Positions 1-7,984 of a stretch of DNA of 64,000 bases are shown here, in pieces. Positions within the stretch are counted from its first letter, which is position 1, and every line of letters starts with the position of its first letter. The notes beneath the pieces were generated by a model that saw only the letters and a list, made by a program, of their open reading frames with translations, was not told where the DNA came from and did not search any database. Both the position numbers and the translations under genes were made by a program. Source of the DNA: Marinomonas transparens (GTDB lineage Bacteria; Pseudomonadota; Gammaproteobacteria; Pseudomonadales; Marinomonadaceae); the NCBI RefSeq assembly GCF_016463975.1, contig NZ_JAEMNX010000011.1, positions 1 to 64,000 on the forward strand. The letters run 5' to 3'.

Positions 1-40
1 GTGGGAGATCCCATGTGAGAGTAGGTCGTCGTCAAGCTTT
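1..40 (+). rRNA. rrf: 5S ribosomal RNA, 3' end (partial)
   Basis: The opening bases match the conserved 3' part of gammaproteobacterial 5S rRNA: the GTGGGAGATCCCATGTGAGAG segment followed by AGTAGG and a GTCGTCAAGC tail that would pair with the missing 5' end. An intrinsic terminator follows directly, as expected at the end of an rRNA operon. The exact mature 3' end (about 36-40) is an estimate. Confidence 0.9.
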
Positions 41-51
41 ACATTAAGAAG

Positions 52-82
52 GCCCTGATAGCATGCTGTCAGGGCTTTTTTT
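52..82 (+). terminator. Intrinsic terminator of the rRNA operon
   Basis: GCCCTGA (52-58) pairs with TCAGGGC (69-75) and is followed by a run of seven T. It lies 12 nt after the 5S end and before the convergent apbE-like gene. Confidence 0.9.
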
Positions 83-94
83 CGTTTGGAGCGC

Positions 95-1054
95 TTAGTG
101 GTTAATCCAGTAAGGCATGTCTAAAGAGGAAAGAAAAGAGTCAGCTTTGTTTCCTTGTAAAAGAGAGAGGGTGGCGATTATTCCGGCATTTACACAGTTA
201 GGTGCGGCAACGGTAATGCTTCTTGGGGCACCTTTAACCGGCCAACCGGTACGAGGGTTTAATACGTGAGAATAACGAATACCATCTTTAAGTAGAAAGC
301 GTTTGCTGTCACCAGAAGTGGCAAGGGCACCTGACGATAGTTCAATTATCCTTTCTGCTTTATTATCTACGGAAAGCGATTCAATTCCTACTTTCCAGCT
401 TTCGCCATTAAGTCGAGGCCCGCTGCAAGTAAGGTCTCCGCCGCAATTAATTAAGACGGCAGAGGGGGCATCTTGTAATACTCTAATGCAGATATTAAGC
501 ATTCTATCTACCGCGTATTCTTTTCCTATACCACCAAAATCCAGTTCCATACCCTCAGGAATATTTAACTGTTCAGGTGTATCAAGGTTCCAGTCAAGTT
601 TTTCCCAACCAACATGAGTCAAAAGATCGTCGATCTGGCTTTGTTGCGGTAGATTGTCACTGCCATCAAATGACCATACCCTTCTTAGAATACCAGAGGT
701 GATATCAAACAGCCCCTCGGATGCTTGGTATGCATGACTTGCGAAAATCATCAGTTGAGCTGTTTCATGATCAAGTGCTTGCCAGTGATTTGCATGGGAA
801 TGAATAGCGGTAAAGGTGTTGTCTTGTCTATAACGGCTGAATTTATGTTCTATACGCCACGCTTCCATTATGGCTTTTTTTGCTGCGCTTTTAACAAGAT
901 CAATATGGTCGCATTCAATGAGGATTGAGCAATTGCTTGCCATACAATCAAAGCGTATTTGATAGGAATTAGAGCCTTCTAACCATAAGCTGGGGTTAGG
1001 GTGATTACTTATATTGAATTGAGAGGCTATTGCTAGATCTTCAATAAATATCAT
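95..1054 (-). CDS. apbE: FAD:protein FMN transferase (ApbE family)
   Basis: ApbE enzymes use FAD to attach FMN through a phosphoester to a Thr/Ser of a target protein. Visible family marks are the DFGGIGKEYAVD segment (about residues 171-182), a GGDLTCSG stretch (~205), GALATSGDSKR (~240) and HVLNPRTGWPV (~262-272). Length 319 aa is normal. It is the last gene of a minus-strand cassette (TlpA-like, DUF4266, DUF3570, ApbE) and is separated from DUF3570 by 58 nt holding a perfect 10-bp stem-loop. Oddly, the N-terminus (MIFIEDLAIASQ...) has no signal peptide or lipobox, whereas many ApbE proteins are periplasmic lipoproteins, and no upstream in-frame start would add one. The expected MGT-type motif is replaced by MASNC. 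Family is certain; cellular location and target are inferred. Confidence 0.9.
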   Translation of the reverse strand: MIFIEDLAIASQFNISNHPNPSLWLEGSNSYQIRFDCMASNCSILIECDHIDLVKSAAKKAIMEAWRIEHKFSRYRQDNTFTAIHSHANHWQALDHETAQLMIFASHAYQASEGLFDITSGILRRVWSFDGSDNLPQQSQIDDLLTHVGWEKLDWNLDTPEQLNIPEGMELDFGGIGKEYAVDRMLNICIRVLQDAPSAVLINCGGDLTCSGPRLNGESWKVGIESLSVDNKAERIIELSSGALATSGDSKRFLLKDGIRYSHVLNPRTGWPVKGAPRSITVAAPNCVNAGIIATLSLLQGNKADSFLSSLDMPYWINH

Positions 1055-1074
1055 GCTGTCTCTTTGGATAGAAG

Positions 1075-1101
1075 TACCCTCTACTGCTTTTGTAGAGGGT
1101 A
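1075..1101 (-). other. Intercistronic stem-loop between the DUF3570 gene and apbE
   Basis: A perfect 10-bp inverted repeat (TACCCTCTAC / GTAGAGGGTA, 7-nt loop) sits in the 58-nt gap. On the minus transcript it is not followed by a U-run, so it is more likely an mRNA-stability or attenuation element than a full terminator. Confidence 0.5.
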
Positions 1102-1112
1102 TTTTGTAGGAA

Positions 1113-2402
1113 TTAAAATTTATAGCCCATGATTAGCATCATGGAGTCTAAACCAGGATAAAGTTCTTGGGAGGCTAGCTTACCTATACCTTTCTCACCG
1201 GAACTTTCTTGGTGATAGAGTGAGAAGCGGGTATAAAATTCGGTATTGTCAGCAAATTCATAGCCGTATCTTAATCCAATTGTATAGGTATCTAAATCTC
1301 CCAATCGGTAATCAGCACTAGCCAGACTGGTATTTGTATAATCGCTTGATGTTAAGTATCGGTTATAAAAATCCGCTTTGCTTTGAGTATACCAACGAAG
1401 TTGAGGCTCTAGGTATTGGTTATCAAAACGGAATCGATATTTTGCGTCAATAGTATGCGAATTCACGCCCCAATCGTCGAACATAAAACGATAACTTACA
1501 TCGAGAACATCGCTGTTATCAAATTGGTGTTTGGTTTGCCAATAGATACTTTGCTTCAAACGAGAGTCAGGCCTTTTTTCATAAAGGTAGACATTGTTGC
1601 CACCACTTTGAAAATTACCACCAAAATTACTTCCTGCTGTGTCATCAATGACTGAAAGCATTTTATAGGGGTCTGTGAGGTAGCCAGAGCTAGTGCTTAA
1701 TGCGTAGTTAAACTGCATGATGGTTTTGCTGTTAATTACCTGAGTGACACCAAACACGGCATCGACAAGGTTCTTATTTTCAGAATCTGAACGTTGTGTA
1801 AATTCACTGTCAGACCTATCAAGAGGGATTTGATGTAATCCTGTGGGAACACCACCTTCTGGAGTGACAGCATCATTAGATAGGTTTAAGCCTAATGTAA
1901 GTGTTGTATTTTTTTGATTGAGATAGCGAGATAGGTTGCCGTTTACGCCAAGGGAGCGGTAATCATGCTCTGCTGATAGGTAACCGCCAACGCCATAAGC
2001 CCAATCTCGGTTAATCGGTGCAGACCAGTTACTGGAAAGCGCTATGCGTGTGTCTTTAAATGTGTCATCTAAAGGTTGCTCACCTGCTGTCGCATTGTAA
2101 GATGACTTACCGGAAGGGCTAGTGAATGTTTGGACTTGATCACTTGGTGTTGCGCCATTAGGTGAGGCGCCAGTCAAGGTATCAGCCACTATTTTGAAGT
2201 TGAGCTTGGTTTCTTCATCATAGTTTTTTGTTGCACTGACAACAGGCTCTACAGCAGACACTCGACTATCACTTTCTGAATAGAGTAAAAAGGCTGAATC
2301 CACATCCCAGCTGTCGTCTGCATGCGTTGTTGTTGATAGCCCACTAACTAATGCACAACTTGCTGCTGTTAGTAAACGAGCTAAGTCTTTATTCTTTTTC
2401 AT
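1113..2402 (-). CDS. DUF3570 family predicted outer-membrane beta-barrel protein
   Basis: About 429 aa from the ATG at 2402, which gives a clean Sec signal peptide (MKKNKDLARLLTAASC... cleaved near THA-DDSW). A longer reading to 2450 would bury the signal and overlap the upstream gene. The body alternates polar and aromatic residues in many short strands and ends in GYKF, the C-terminal Phe typical of barrels inserted by the BAM complex. Near the mature N-terminus is VADTLTGASPNGAT, a sequence characteristic of DUF3570 to my recollection. Its D-x-x-T-G-A-S core resembles the ApbE flavinylation consensus, and an apbE gene lies directly downstream. Function is not established. It could be a cofactor-bearing barrel or simply a structural porin-like protein. 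Confidence 0.85.
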   Translation of the reverse strand: MKKNKDLARLLTAASCALVSGLSTTTHADDSWDVDSAFLLYSESDSRVSAVEPVVSATKNYDEETKLNFKIVADTLTGASPNGATPSDQVQTFTSPSGKSSYNATAGEQPLDDTFKDTRIALSSNWSAPINRDWAYGVGGYLSAEHDYRSLGVNGNLSRYLNQKNTTLTLGLNLSNDAVTPEGGVPTGLHQIPLDRSDSEFTQRSDSENKNLVDAVFGVTQVINSKTIMQFNYALSTSSGYLTDPYKMLSVIDDTAGSNFGGNFQSGGNNVYLYEKRPDSRLKQSIYWQTKHQFDNSDVLDVSYRFMFDDWGVNSHTIDAKYRFRFDNQYLEPQLRWYTQSKADFYNRYLTSSDYTNTSLASADYRLGDLDTYTIGLRYGYEFADNTEFYTRFSLYHQESSGEKGIGKLASQELYPGLDSMMLIMGYKF

Positions 2403-2406
2403 TGTT

Positions 2407-2631
2407 TTAGTTACAGCCACAGCCACCACCTCCGAAACCTTGTCCGCCACTGCTGGCTTCTTTACTAAAGTAAATGTGATCGTTCAAACTGCTTTCTATT
2501 GGTTCGTTGATCAGATTCATTTCTTGTTGGGCAAGAATACCTCGCTCCCATGGTTTAACGCCCAAGTCACTGCAACCTGTTAAAGCAATAGTGATGGAAA
2601 TCAAACCGAATATACCGGAGACGCCTCGCAT
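2407..2631 (-). CDS. DUF4266 small lipoprotein with Gly/Cys tail
   Basis: A 74-aa protein with a lipoprotein signal (ALTGC, lipidated Cys20), a conserved-looking KPWERGILAQQEM segment typical of DUF4266, and a C-terminal glycine-rich tail ending GGGGCGCN. Residue +2 after the Cys is Ser, which by the Lol rule favours the outer membrane. It starts 3 nt after the TlpA-like gene, with GGAG inside the end of that gene, and its stop lies 4 nt before the DUF3570 start, so translation is probably coupled. The Cys-Gly-Cys end could bind metal or undergo thiol chemistry with the adjacent TlpA-like protein; that is inference. Confidence 0.88.
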   Translation of the reverse strand: MRGVSGIFGLISITIALTGCSDLGVKPWERGILAQQEMNLINEPIESSLNDHIYFSKEASSGGQGFGGGGCGCN

Positions 2632-2634
2632 AAT

Positions 2635-3168
2635 TTATTCTCCTTTCTCTGCTAATAGTTGGGTTATAGCGCTTTCATAATCCGCTAGATTTTCATTATG
2701 GAATCCAATATGTGTTGCTCTAATGTTACCTTGGCGGTCTATTAGGTAGCTGGTAGGCATACCAATTACCCCAAAGTCTTCCGGTAAAAGCGCATCGGAA
2801 TCGAACAGCACCGTGAATCCTGGTTTGTATTCTTTTAAGAAATCGAGAGCTTGTTCTTTTGCTTGATCCAAATTTATGGCGATTATTTTAAGACCTTGGT
2901 CTTTATATTTGGCCTGGATATTTGTCATCCAAGGGAATGATTCTCGGCAAGGGCCACACCAGGAAGCCCAAAAATCGACTAATAAAATCTTACCTTTCTG
3001 ACTTTTTAGTGAAACTTGCTCACCTTGGTAGCTAGGTAATTGAACACTTTGGTGTGGAGCGGCTTTTACGTTACTAGAAGGTGTGAGTTCTGCTGCCCAT
3101 GTAAAAGAGGAAAAGGCAATACTACAGAACAGTGCAGTGGTGAATGTGAGTGATTTGTTTCCTATCAT
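2635..3168 (-). CDS. TlpA-like periplasmic thioredoxin-fold protein
   Basis: A 177-aa exported thiol-disulfide protein. The start at 3168 is chosen because GGAG lies about 6 nt upstream and a signal peptide follows (cleavage near TWA-AEL); an ATG at 3213 would add 15 residues without a binding site. The thioredoxin-like domain shows WASWCGPC (Cys71 and Cys74), the DFWA strand, and the cis-Pro region GMPTSYLID, as in the TlpA/ResA/AhpC-TSA-like reductases. It is the first gene of the four-gene cassette and divergent from dsbD, the electron source for such periplasmic reductases. Likely role: keep cysteines reduced in the cassette, perhaps those of the DUF4266 tail. Confidence 0.9.
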   Translation of the reverse strand: MIGNKSLTFTTALFCSIAFSSFTWAAELTPSSNVKAAPHQSVQLPSYQGEQVSLKSQKGKILLVDFWASWCGPCRESFPWMTNIQAKYKDQGLKIIAINLDQAKEQALDFLKEYKPGFTVLFDSDALLPEDFGVIGMPTSYLIDRQGNIRATHIGFHNENLADYESAITQLLAEKGE

Positions 3169-3312
3169 GACTTTCTCCAAATACGAGGAATGTTTGGAAT
3201 AATAGAGAGTCATTCTTAAGGAAAAATTAAGGTGAAAAAATAAAGGGCGTAAGATTCGCTTAAGGTTTCTTATCTATAGTAGCTAAACACCAGTAATGTT
3301 AAGGGCTATTAA

Positions 3313-5118
3313 GTGATCACTTCTTTTTTACCTGCTAGGCATATCAAATGGCTTATCGCTACATTGATGACTTTATTCATTGTGACTCATGTATGGGCCG
3401 AGAATGTCTTTTTAAAACCATCTGAAGCATTTCAAATACATCTTGATATAAACCAAAGGGAAGTTCAGTGGATCATTGCTGATGGTTACTATTTGTATGA
3501 GTCTCGAGTAAAGGTGTCATTGGCGAGTGATAAGAAAGCGTCTGTCCCTTTTGAGTTTTTAACCATATCAGAAGAAAAGAATGATCCAAATTTTGGACTG
3601 GTTAATGTTTTTCATAAAAAAATGGTTATTAAGATCGGACAAGTTAGCAGTGTGCCAGATGAGGTGAAGGTAACTTATCAAGGTTGTGCTGAGGCCGGTC
3701 TTTGTTACCCACCACAAACTAAGGTTATATCTTTAGGTGGTAAGCAGGCGGTACCTCAAACTAGCGAGCTTGAGCAAATTCCTTCTGAAAATATTCAATC
3801 TTCACAGACTTCTGGTGAAGAAGGGCAGTTGGTTAAGCTTTTATTGAATGGTGATCGAGTCTGGGTATTGCTGACATTTTTTCTATTAGGACTCGGGCTT
3901 ACATTTACCCCCTGTGTTTTACCTATGATTCCTATTCTGGCTGGGATAATAGCGGGACAGTCTGGAAATATCACAGCGAAGAAAGGTTTCTTTTTATCAC
4001 TTTCTTATGTTCTAGGTATGTCTGTTTCTTATAGTGCTGCTGGTGTTCTGGTTGGAGTATTTGGTGCTCAACTTAATTTACAGGCTTTGTTTCAAACACC
4101 TGTGGTATTAATTGCCTTTAGTTTAATTTTTGTGCTGTTGTCCTTGTCTATGTTTGGCTTTTATGAGCTTCAATTACCGATGTCTTTAAGAGATCGTCTT
4201 GATCGCTTGAGTCAAAAAAGCATCGGTGGGCCATACATTGGTGTTGGTATCATGGGGGCTATTTCTGCTCTTATCGTCTCCCCTTGTGTATCTGCTCCTC
4301 TAGCAGGTGCTTTAATTTACATTAGCACAACTGGAGATGCTGTTCTTGGTGGTAGTGTTTTGTTTGTCATGAGCCTAGGAATGGGCGTTCCATTATTACT
4401 GGTTGGTCTAGGTGGCGGTAAGTATTTACCGAAAGCTGGCATGTGGATGATGCAGGTTAAGGCGGCATTTGGGGTTGTCTTGCTTGGTATTGCGATTGTT
4501 TTGGTATCTCGGATGGTATCCGATACTGTGAGTGTATATTTGTGGTCAGTGCTTTGTGTGACCTATGCGCTACATCTTTCACCGTTTCAATCAGGCGACA
4601 ATAGCTGGGGGAAAACGCGCCAAGGTTTTGCATTGATTTTGTTTATTTATGGTGTGTCGATATTGACATCCAGTTTGGCAGGACAGCCAAGTTTAGATAG
4701 GCCACTTGGTTATTTAAAACCTACTTCAATGGCTATCTCTGAGACAGTTAGAGCGCCATTGTTTACGAGAACTGAAGATGTTGGCTTTATTGACAATGCG
4801 ATGCGTCAGGCTTCAATTGATGGCAAGCCTGTGGTTGTCGATATGTATGCTGACTGGTGCACTGCTTGTTTAGAGATGGAAAAAGATATCTTTAGTCGCA
4901 CTGAGTTGAATTCTTATAGAAATAATGTGATTTTTCTACAACTTGATTTGACGCAAAATACTTCTAAACAGCAGGACTTTTTGAGTAAATATGGCATTTT
5001 TGGACCTCCAACTCTGTTATTCTTTTCTAAACATGGCGATTTAACAAAGGTACGTCAAGGTGAAATTGATTTAGCGGAATTTAGACGCACAGTTGACTCT
5101 ACCTTGGCTGCCCTATGA
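3313..5118 (+). CDS. dsbD: Thiol:disulfide interchange protein DsbD
   Basis: Inner-membrane electron conduit passing reducing power from cytoplasmic thioredoxin to periplasmic partners. Order: signal peptide (cleavage near VWA-E30), N-terminal DsbD-alpha domain with CAEAGLC (Cys125/Cys131), a multi-span domain (about residues 185-460) with the two membrane cysteines in LTFTPCVLPM and LIVSPCVSAP, and a C-terminal thioredoxin domain with DWCTAC (Cys516/Cys519). 601 aa is the usual length. It starts at GTG 3313. It is divergent from the TlpA cassette, which it probably serves, and its stop overlaps the next gene's ATG (ATGA at 5115). Confidence 0.96.
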   Translation: MITSFLPARHIKWLIATLMTLFIVTHVWAENVFLKPSEAFQIHLDINQREVQWIIADGYYLYESRVKVSLASDKKASVPFEFLTISEEKNDPNFGLVNVFHKKMVIKIGQVSSVPDEVKVTYQGCAEAGLCYPPQTKVISLGGKQAVPQTSELEQIPSENIQSSQTSGEEGQLVKLLLNGDRVWVLLTFFLLGLGLTFTPCVLPMIPILAGIIAGQSGNITAKKGFFLSLSYVLGMSVSYSAAGVLVGVFGAQLNLQALFQTPVVLIAFSLIFVLLSLSMFGFYELQLPMSLRDRLDRLSQKSIGGPYIGVGIMGAISALIVSPCVSAPLAGALIYISTTGDAVLGGSVLFVMSLGMGVPLLLVGLGGGKYLPKAGMWMMQVKAAFGVVLLGIAIVLVSRMVSDTVSVYLWSVLCVTYALHLSPFQSGDNSWGKTRQGFALILFIYGVSILTSSLAGQPSLDRPLGYLKPTSMAISETVRAPLFTRTEDVGFIDNAMRQASIDGKPVVVDMYADWCTACLEMEKDIFSRTELNSYRNNVIFLQLDLTQNTSKQQDFLSKYGIFGPPTLLFFSKHGDLTKVRQGEIDLAEFRRTVDSTLAAL

Positions 5119-5798
5119 TTGAAGGAATGGGTTTGCGAATATTAGTGGTAGAGGATGATCTTTCTTTGGCGGATGGTTTAGTGACGGCTTTGAAGCGAGA
5201 AGGTTACACTGTGGATTTACTTCATGATGGCATTTATGCATTGGAAGCCTTAGCAAATGAAGTGTTTGATTTGGTGATATTAGACCTTGGGTTACCACGA
5301 CTTGATGGACTTGCTGTATTAAAGCAATTACGGTCAGATAAAAGTGAAGTTCCTGTTTTAATTCTGACAGCAAGAGACGCTTTGGAGGATCGTGTTGCCG
5401 GATTAGATTTAGGTGCCGATGATTACCTAGTGAAACCTTTTGATGTGACTGAGCTGAAGGCGAGAGCGCGAGCTTTGTTAAGGCGCAGTTATGGCCGCGC
5501 AATCAGTGAAATTCATTACAAAGGGCTGGTGTTGTACCCTGCTAGCCATAAAGTGACCTATCAAGATAAAGATGTAAACCTTACGCGAAGAGAGTATTCA
5601 CTGCTGCATGAACTAGTTAGTCAGCCTGGTCATGTCTTTACTCGTGATGTACTTCAGCAGCTTATGTATGGCTGGGGAGACGATGTTGAAAGCAATGCTC
5701 TAGAAGTACATATCCACCATCTACGTAAAAAGCTCTTTCCCGAATTGGTTCGTACTATAAGAGGTATTGGTTACGTCGTTGATCAAGAAGAAAGTTGA
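5115..5798 (+). CDS. OmpR/QseB-type response regulator
   Basis: 227 aa: an N-terminal receiver domain (RILVVEDD acidic pocket; phospho-acceptor Asp in LVILDLGLPRLDG; conserved Lys in YLVKPFD) and a C-terminal winged-helix DNA-binding domain (LTRREYSLLHEL, SNALEVHIHHLRKKL, IRGIGYV). The ATG at 5115 overlaps the dsbD stop, but no Shine-Dalgarno precedes it. GAAGGA at 5121-5126 fits better with a TTG start at 5133, which would give the canonical MRILVVEDD beginning. The likely partner kinase lies 4.1 kb downstream at 9930, beyond an oppositely oriented polysaccharide module. Regulated genes are unknown; dsbD and the export genes are candidates by proximity. Confidence 0.92.
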   Translation: MIEGMGLRILVVEDDLSLADGLVTALKREGYTVDLLHDGIYALEALANEVFDLVILDLGLPRLDGLAVLKQLRSDKSEVPVLILTARDALEDRVAGLDLGADDYLVKPFDVTELKARARALLRRSYGRAISEIHYKGLVLYPASHKVTYQDKDVNLTRREYSLLHELVSQPGHVFTRDVLQQLMYGWGDDVESNALEVHIHHLRKKLFPELVRTIRGIGYVVDQEES

Positions 5799-5826
5799 AT
5801 ATATTAGAGCTAAGAGTGACATGTGA

Positions 5827-7983
5827 TTACGCTTTGCTATTTTGAATGTATTTATCATAATGTTTTTCTTTAGAGGTGAAGACAGTCTGGTTTAATATGA
5901 TGCCTAGTATATTAATATTAATTTGTTCTAGCTGTTCAATCGTTGCTGTTAAATCTTTCTTTTTTGTATAGTCGGCTTTTACTATAAGGAGTGTGGCATC
6001 TACTAATTTTGATACTACCTCTGCATCTGAAAAAAGTTGAACAGGAGGCGTTTCAATAATGATTCTGTCATAATGATTTCTTAGGTGCATTAATATTTTT
6101 CCCATCATATCTGAAGATAATAATGCATTGGGGTAGTCTAATGCGGTTCCTACACCAAGAATATCGAACCCTTCTTTAGAGTTTCTAATAATGGCGTCAG
6201 AAAATTTAGCTTTATTCAAGATGATATCAGATAAGCCAGACTTTTCATTTGAGATATTGAGATCCTTTGTGATTGAATGTCTTCTGAAATCGATATCAAT
6301 AACTAGCACTTTTTCTAACTCGGAAAGGGCCTTTGCTAAATGTAGAACCGTAGTTGATTTCCCCTCTTTGGGGATTGCTGACGTTATTGAAAGCATTTTT
6401 TTATTTTTATCTATCGTTCTAAGTCGTGTTCTTAAGCGATAAATAGACTCCAAGTAGATTTTATCTTGGATGAAGTTGTAGGATTGCCCTATCTTTTTTC
6501 TATTTTTCACTTTAGGTAAATTAGTGAGTATTGGAGCTTCTGTTAGGTTGTTTAAGTCATCTTTACTGTGTATTCCTTGATCAATTATTCCTAGAAAAAG
6601 GCTAATAAAAATACTAATAAAGAAACCTAAAAAAACTATCATAGTTGAAATTAAGTTCTGCCTTGAGGTTTTTTGAGCATCTTCAACTAGAGAATAATCA
6701 AGGACTGTAGCAATCTCTTGTTTTAGATTATTAATACTTTGGGCTTCTTGGAAACGCTTTAAAGTCATGTTGTATAGACTTCGATATGTTTCTATTTCTC
6801 GAAGTTTTTTAAGGTAAATATTCTCTGATTGTCTTAATTTTTGCAGCTCTATTTTGTTTTTTGATAATAGTTTTTCTAGTGATTTTATTTTTTTTGTTTC
6901 TATTTCAAATATCGAAATGTAAGTGTTTAATAGATTTCTTACTTGTCTTTTTAATATGGATTTTTCATTATATAAATTCTCTTTAGCTATTATATAAGAT
7001 GGATGTTTAGGGCCATACTTTAGACTGAGCTCGAGTAATTTATTTTCAGCATCAGAGATTGAAGTCTGGGCTTTTTCAATTTGTGGGGTGGATTTTATTA
7101 ATGGTGACTCTAAAATTATAGTTGGCTCTGTTACCCCTTCTAAATTTTTATAATGAATTTCATCTATTTCTATTTTTTGTTCTAGTTCATTTTTTTTAGA
7201 AGATAAAGAGTTTAATTCATCTTCTTTTAATTTCAACATTACTCTTATGTCTGGTGAGTCTTCGTTTCCAGAGAGGGGGATTAATTCATTTTCTGATCTC
7301 ATTATATCTTTTTTTATAGATGCCAGCTCGCTTGAAAGCCAATTTAGAGTGTTTTTTTGTTGTTCTTTAATTTGTTTTTCTTTGTGTTGCATGTATATTT
7401 TCGCAATAGAGTTCACTATTCTTGTTGATAATTCAGGTCGGTAGGATTCAATTTTGATGGTTAAAAATTTTCCAGAATCTGAATATGATACAGAAAGCAT
7501 TGATTGTAGTTTTTTTGTTATCAATATTTTCTTGGATAGGCTTTCATATTTATTTTTTTTAGTTGCTAAAGATGAAAATAATTCATTTAGATATGTGTTG
7601 ATTTTTTTAATATAAGGTAAGAGTGGTTCTGGTTCTTTGTTTTTTAGCTTTATATTTAATTGAGACTCATTAAGATTTAAGTCATCAACAACTTCTGATA
7701 AGAGTTTTCTAGATTTAATTAGCTCAATTTCTGAACCATAATTATTTGCTTTATTGGAGCCTAGGGGAAGACGGGAAAGGATAGACGACATACCGCCTTT
7801 AGAGTCTAAATTTACCTGGATATTTATATTTGACCTATATGTATTTGGAATAGAGTAATAACAATAAATACTAATGAAAATGCTAGTTATTATGATGGCC
7901 AAAATCAACCATTTTCTATGCCATATAGTTGAAACTATCTGCAGAATGTTTATTTCATCTGTATCGATATTTTGTGATTTCAT
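5827..7983 (-). CDS. Polysaccharide co-polymerase with tyrosine-kinase-like domain (Wzc/VpsO-like)
   Basis: 718 aa. Residues ~10-60 hold the Wzz domain start and first membrane helix (WLILAIIITSIFISIYCYY). A long coiled-coil periplasmic region (~200-420) follows, then a second helix (~440-465). The cytoplasmic BY-kinase-like ATPase has Walker A PKEGKSTT, Walker A' VLVIDIDFRR and a Walker B-like region LLIVKAD. The C-terminus (HYDKYIQNSKA) has only two tyrosines, a poor Tyr cluster. Such proteins set chain length and drive export of capsule or exopolysaccharide. The gene is last in a three-gene operon ordered as vpsM-vpsN-vpsO. The region is visibly much richer in A/T than its neighbours, which suggests horizontal acquisition. 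No glycosyltransferase or polymerase gene accompanies it. Confidence 0.9.
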   Translation of the reverse strand: MKSQNIDTDEINILQIVSTIWHRKWLILAIIITSIFISIYCYYSIPNTYRSNINIQVNLDSKGGMSSILSRLPLGSNKANNYGSEIELIKSRKLLSEVVDDLNLNESQLNIKLKNKEPEPLLPYIKKINTYLNELFSSLATKKNKYESLSKKILITKKLQSMLSVSYSDSGKFLTIKIESYRPELSTRIVNSIAKIYMQHKEKQIKEQQKNTLNWLSSELASIKKDIMRSENELIPLSGNEDSPDIRVMLKLKEDELNSLSSKKNELEQKIEIDEIHYKNLEGVTEPTIILESPLIKSTPQIEKAQTSISDAENKLLELSLKYGPKHPSYIIAKENLYNEKSILKRQVRNLLNTYISIFEIETKKIKSLEKLLSKNKIELQKLRQSENIYLKKLREIETYRSLYNMTLKRFQEAQSINNLKQEIATVLDYSLVEDAQKTSRQNLISTMIVFLGFFISIFISLFLGIIDQGIHSKDDLNNLTEAPILTNLPKVKNRKKIGQSYNFIQDKIYLESIYRLRTRLRTIDKNKKMLSITSAIPKEGKSTTVLHLAKALSELEKVLVIDIDFRRHSITKDLNISNEKSGLSDIILNKAKFSDAIIRNSKEGFDILGVGTALDYPNALLSSDMMGKILMHLRNHYDRIIIETPPVQLFSDAEVVSKLVDATLLIVKADYTKKKDLTATIEQLEQININILGIILNQTVFTSKEKHYDKYIQNSKA

Positions 7984-7984
7984 T

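Noticed and set aside
2403..2450. Longer N-terminus of the DUF3570 protein
   Set aside because: It would overlap the DUF4266 gene and place 16 polar residues before a clear signal peptide.
5113..5502. Minus-strand 129-codon frame under the response regulator
   Set aside because: It is the antisense shadow of a well-conserved regulator; no family features.
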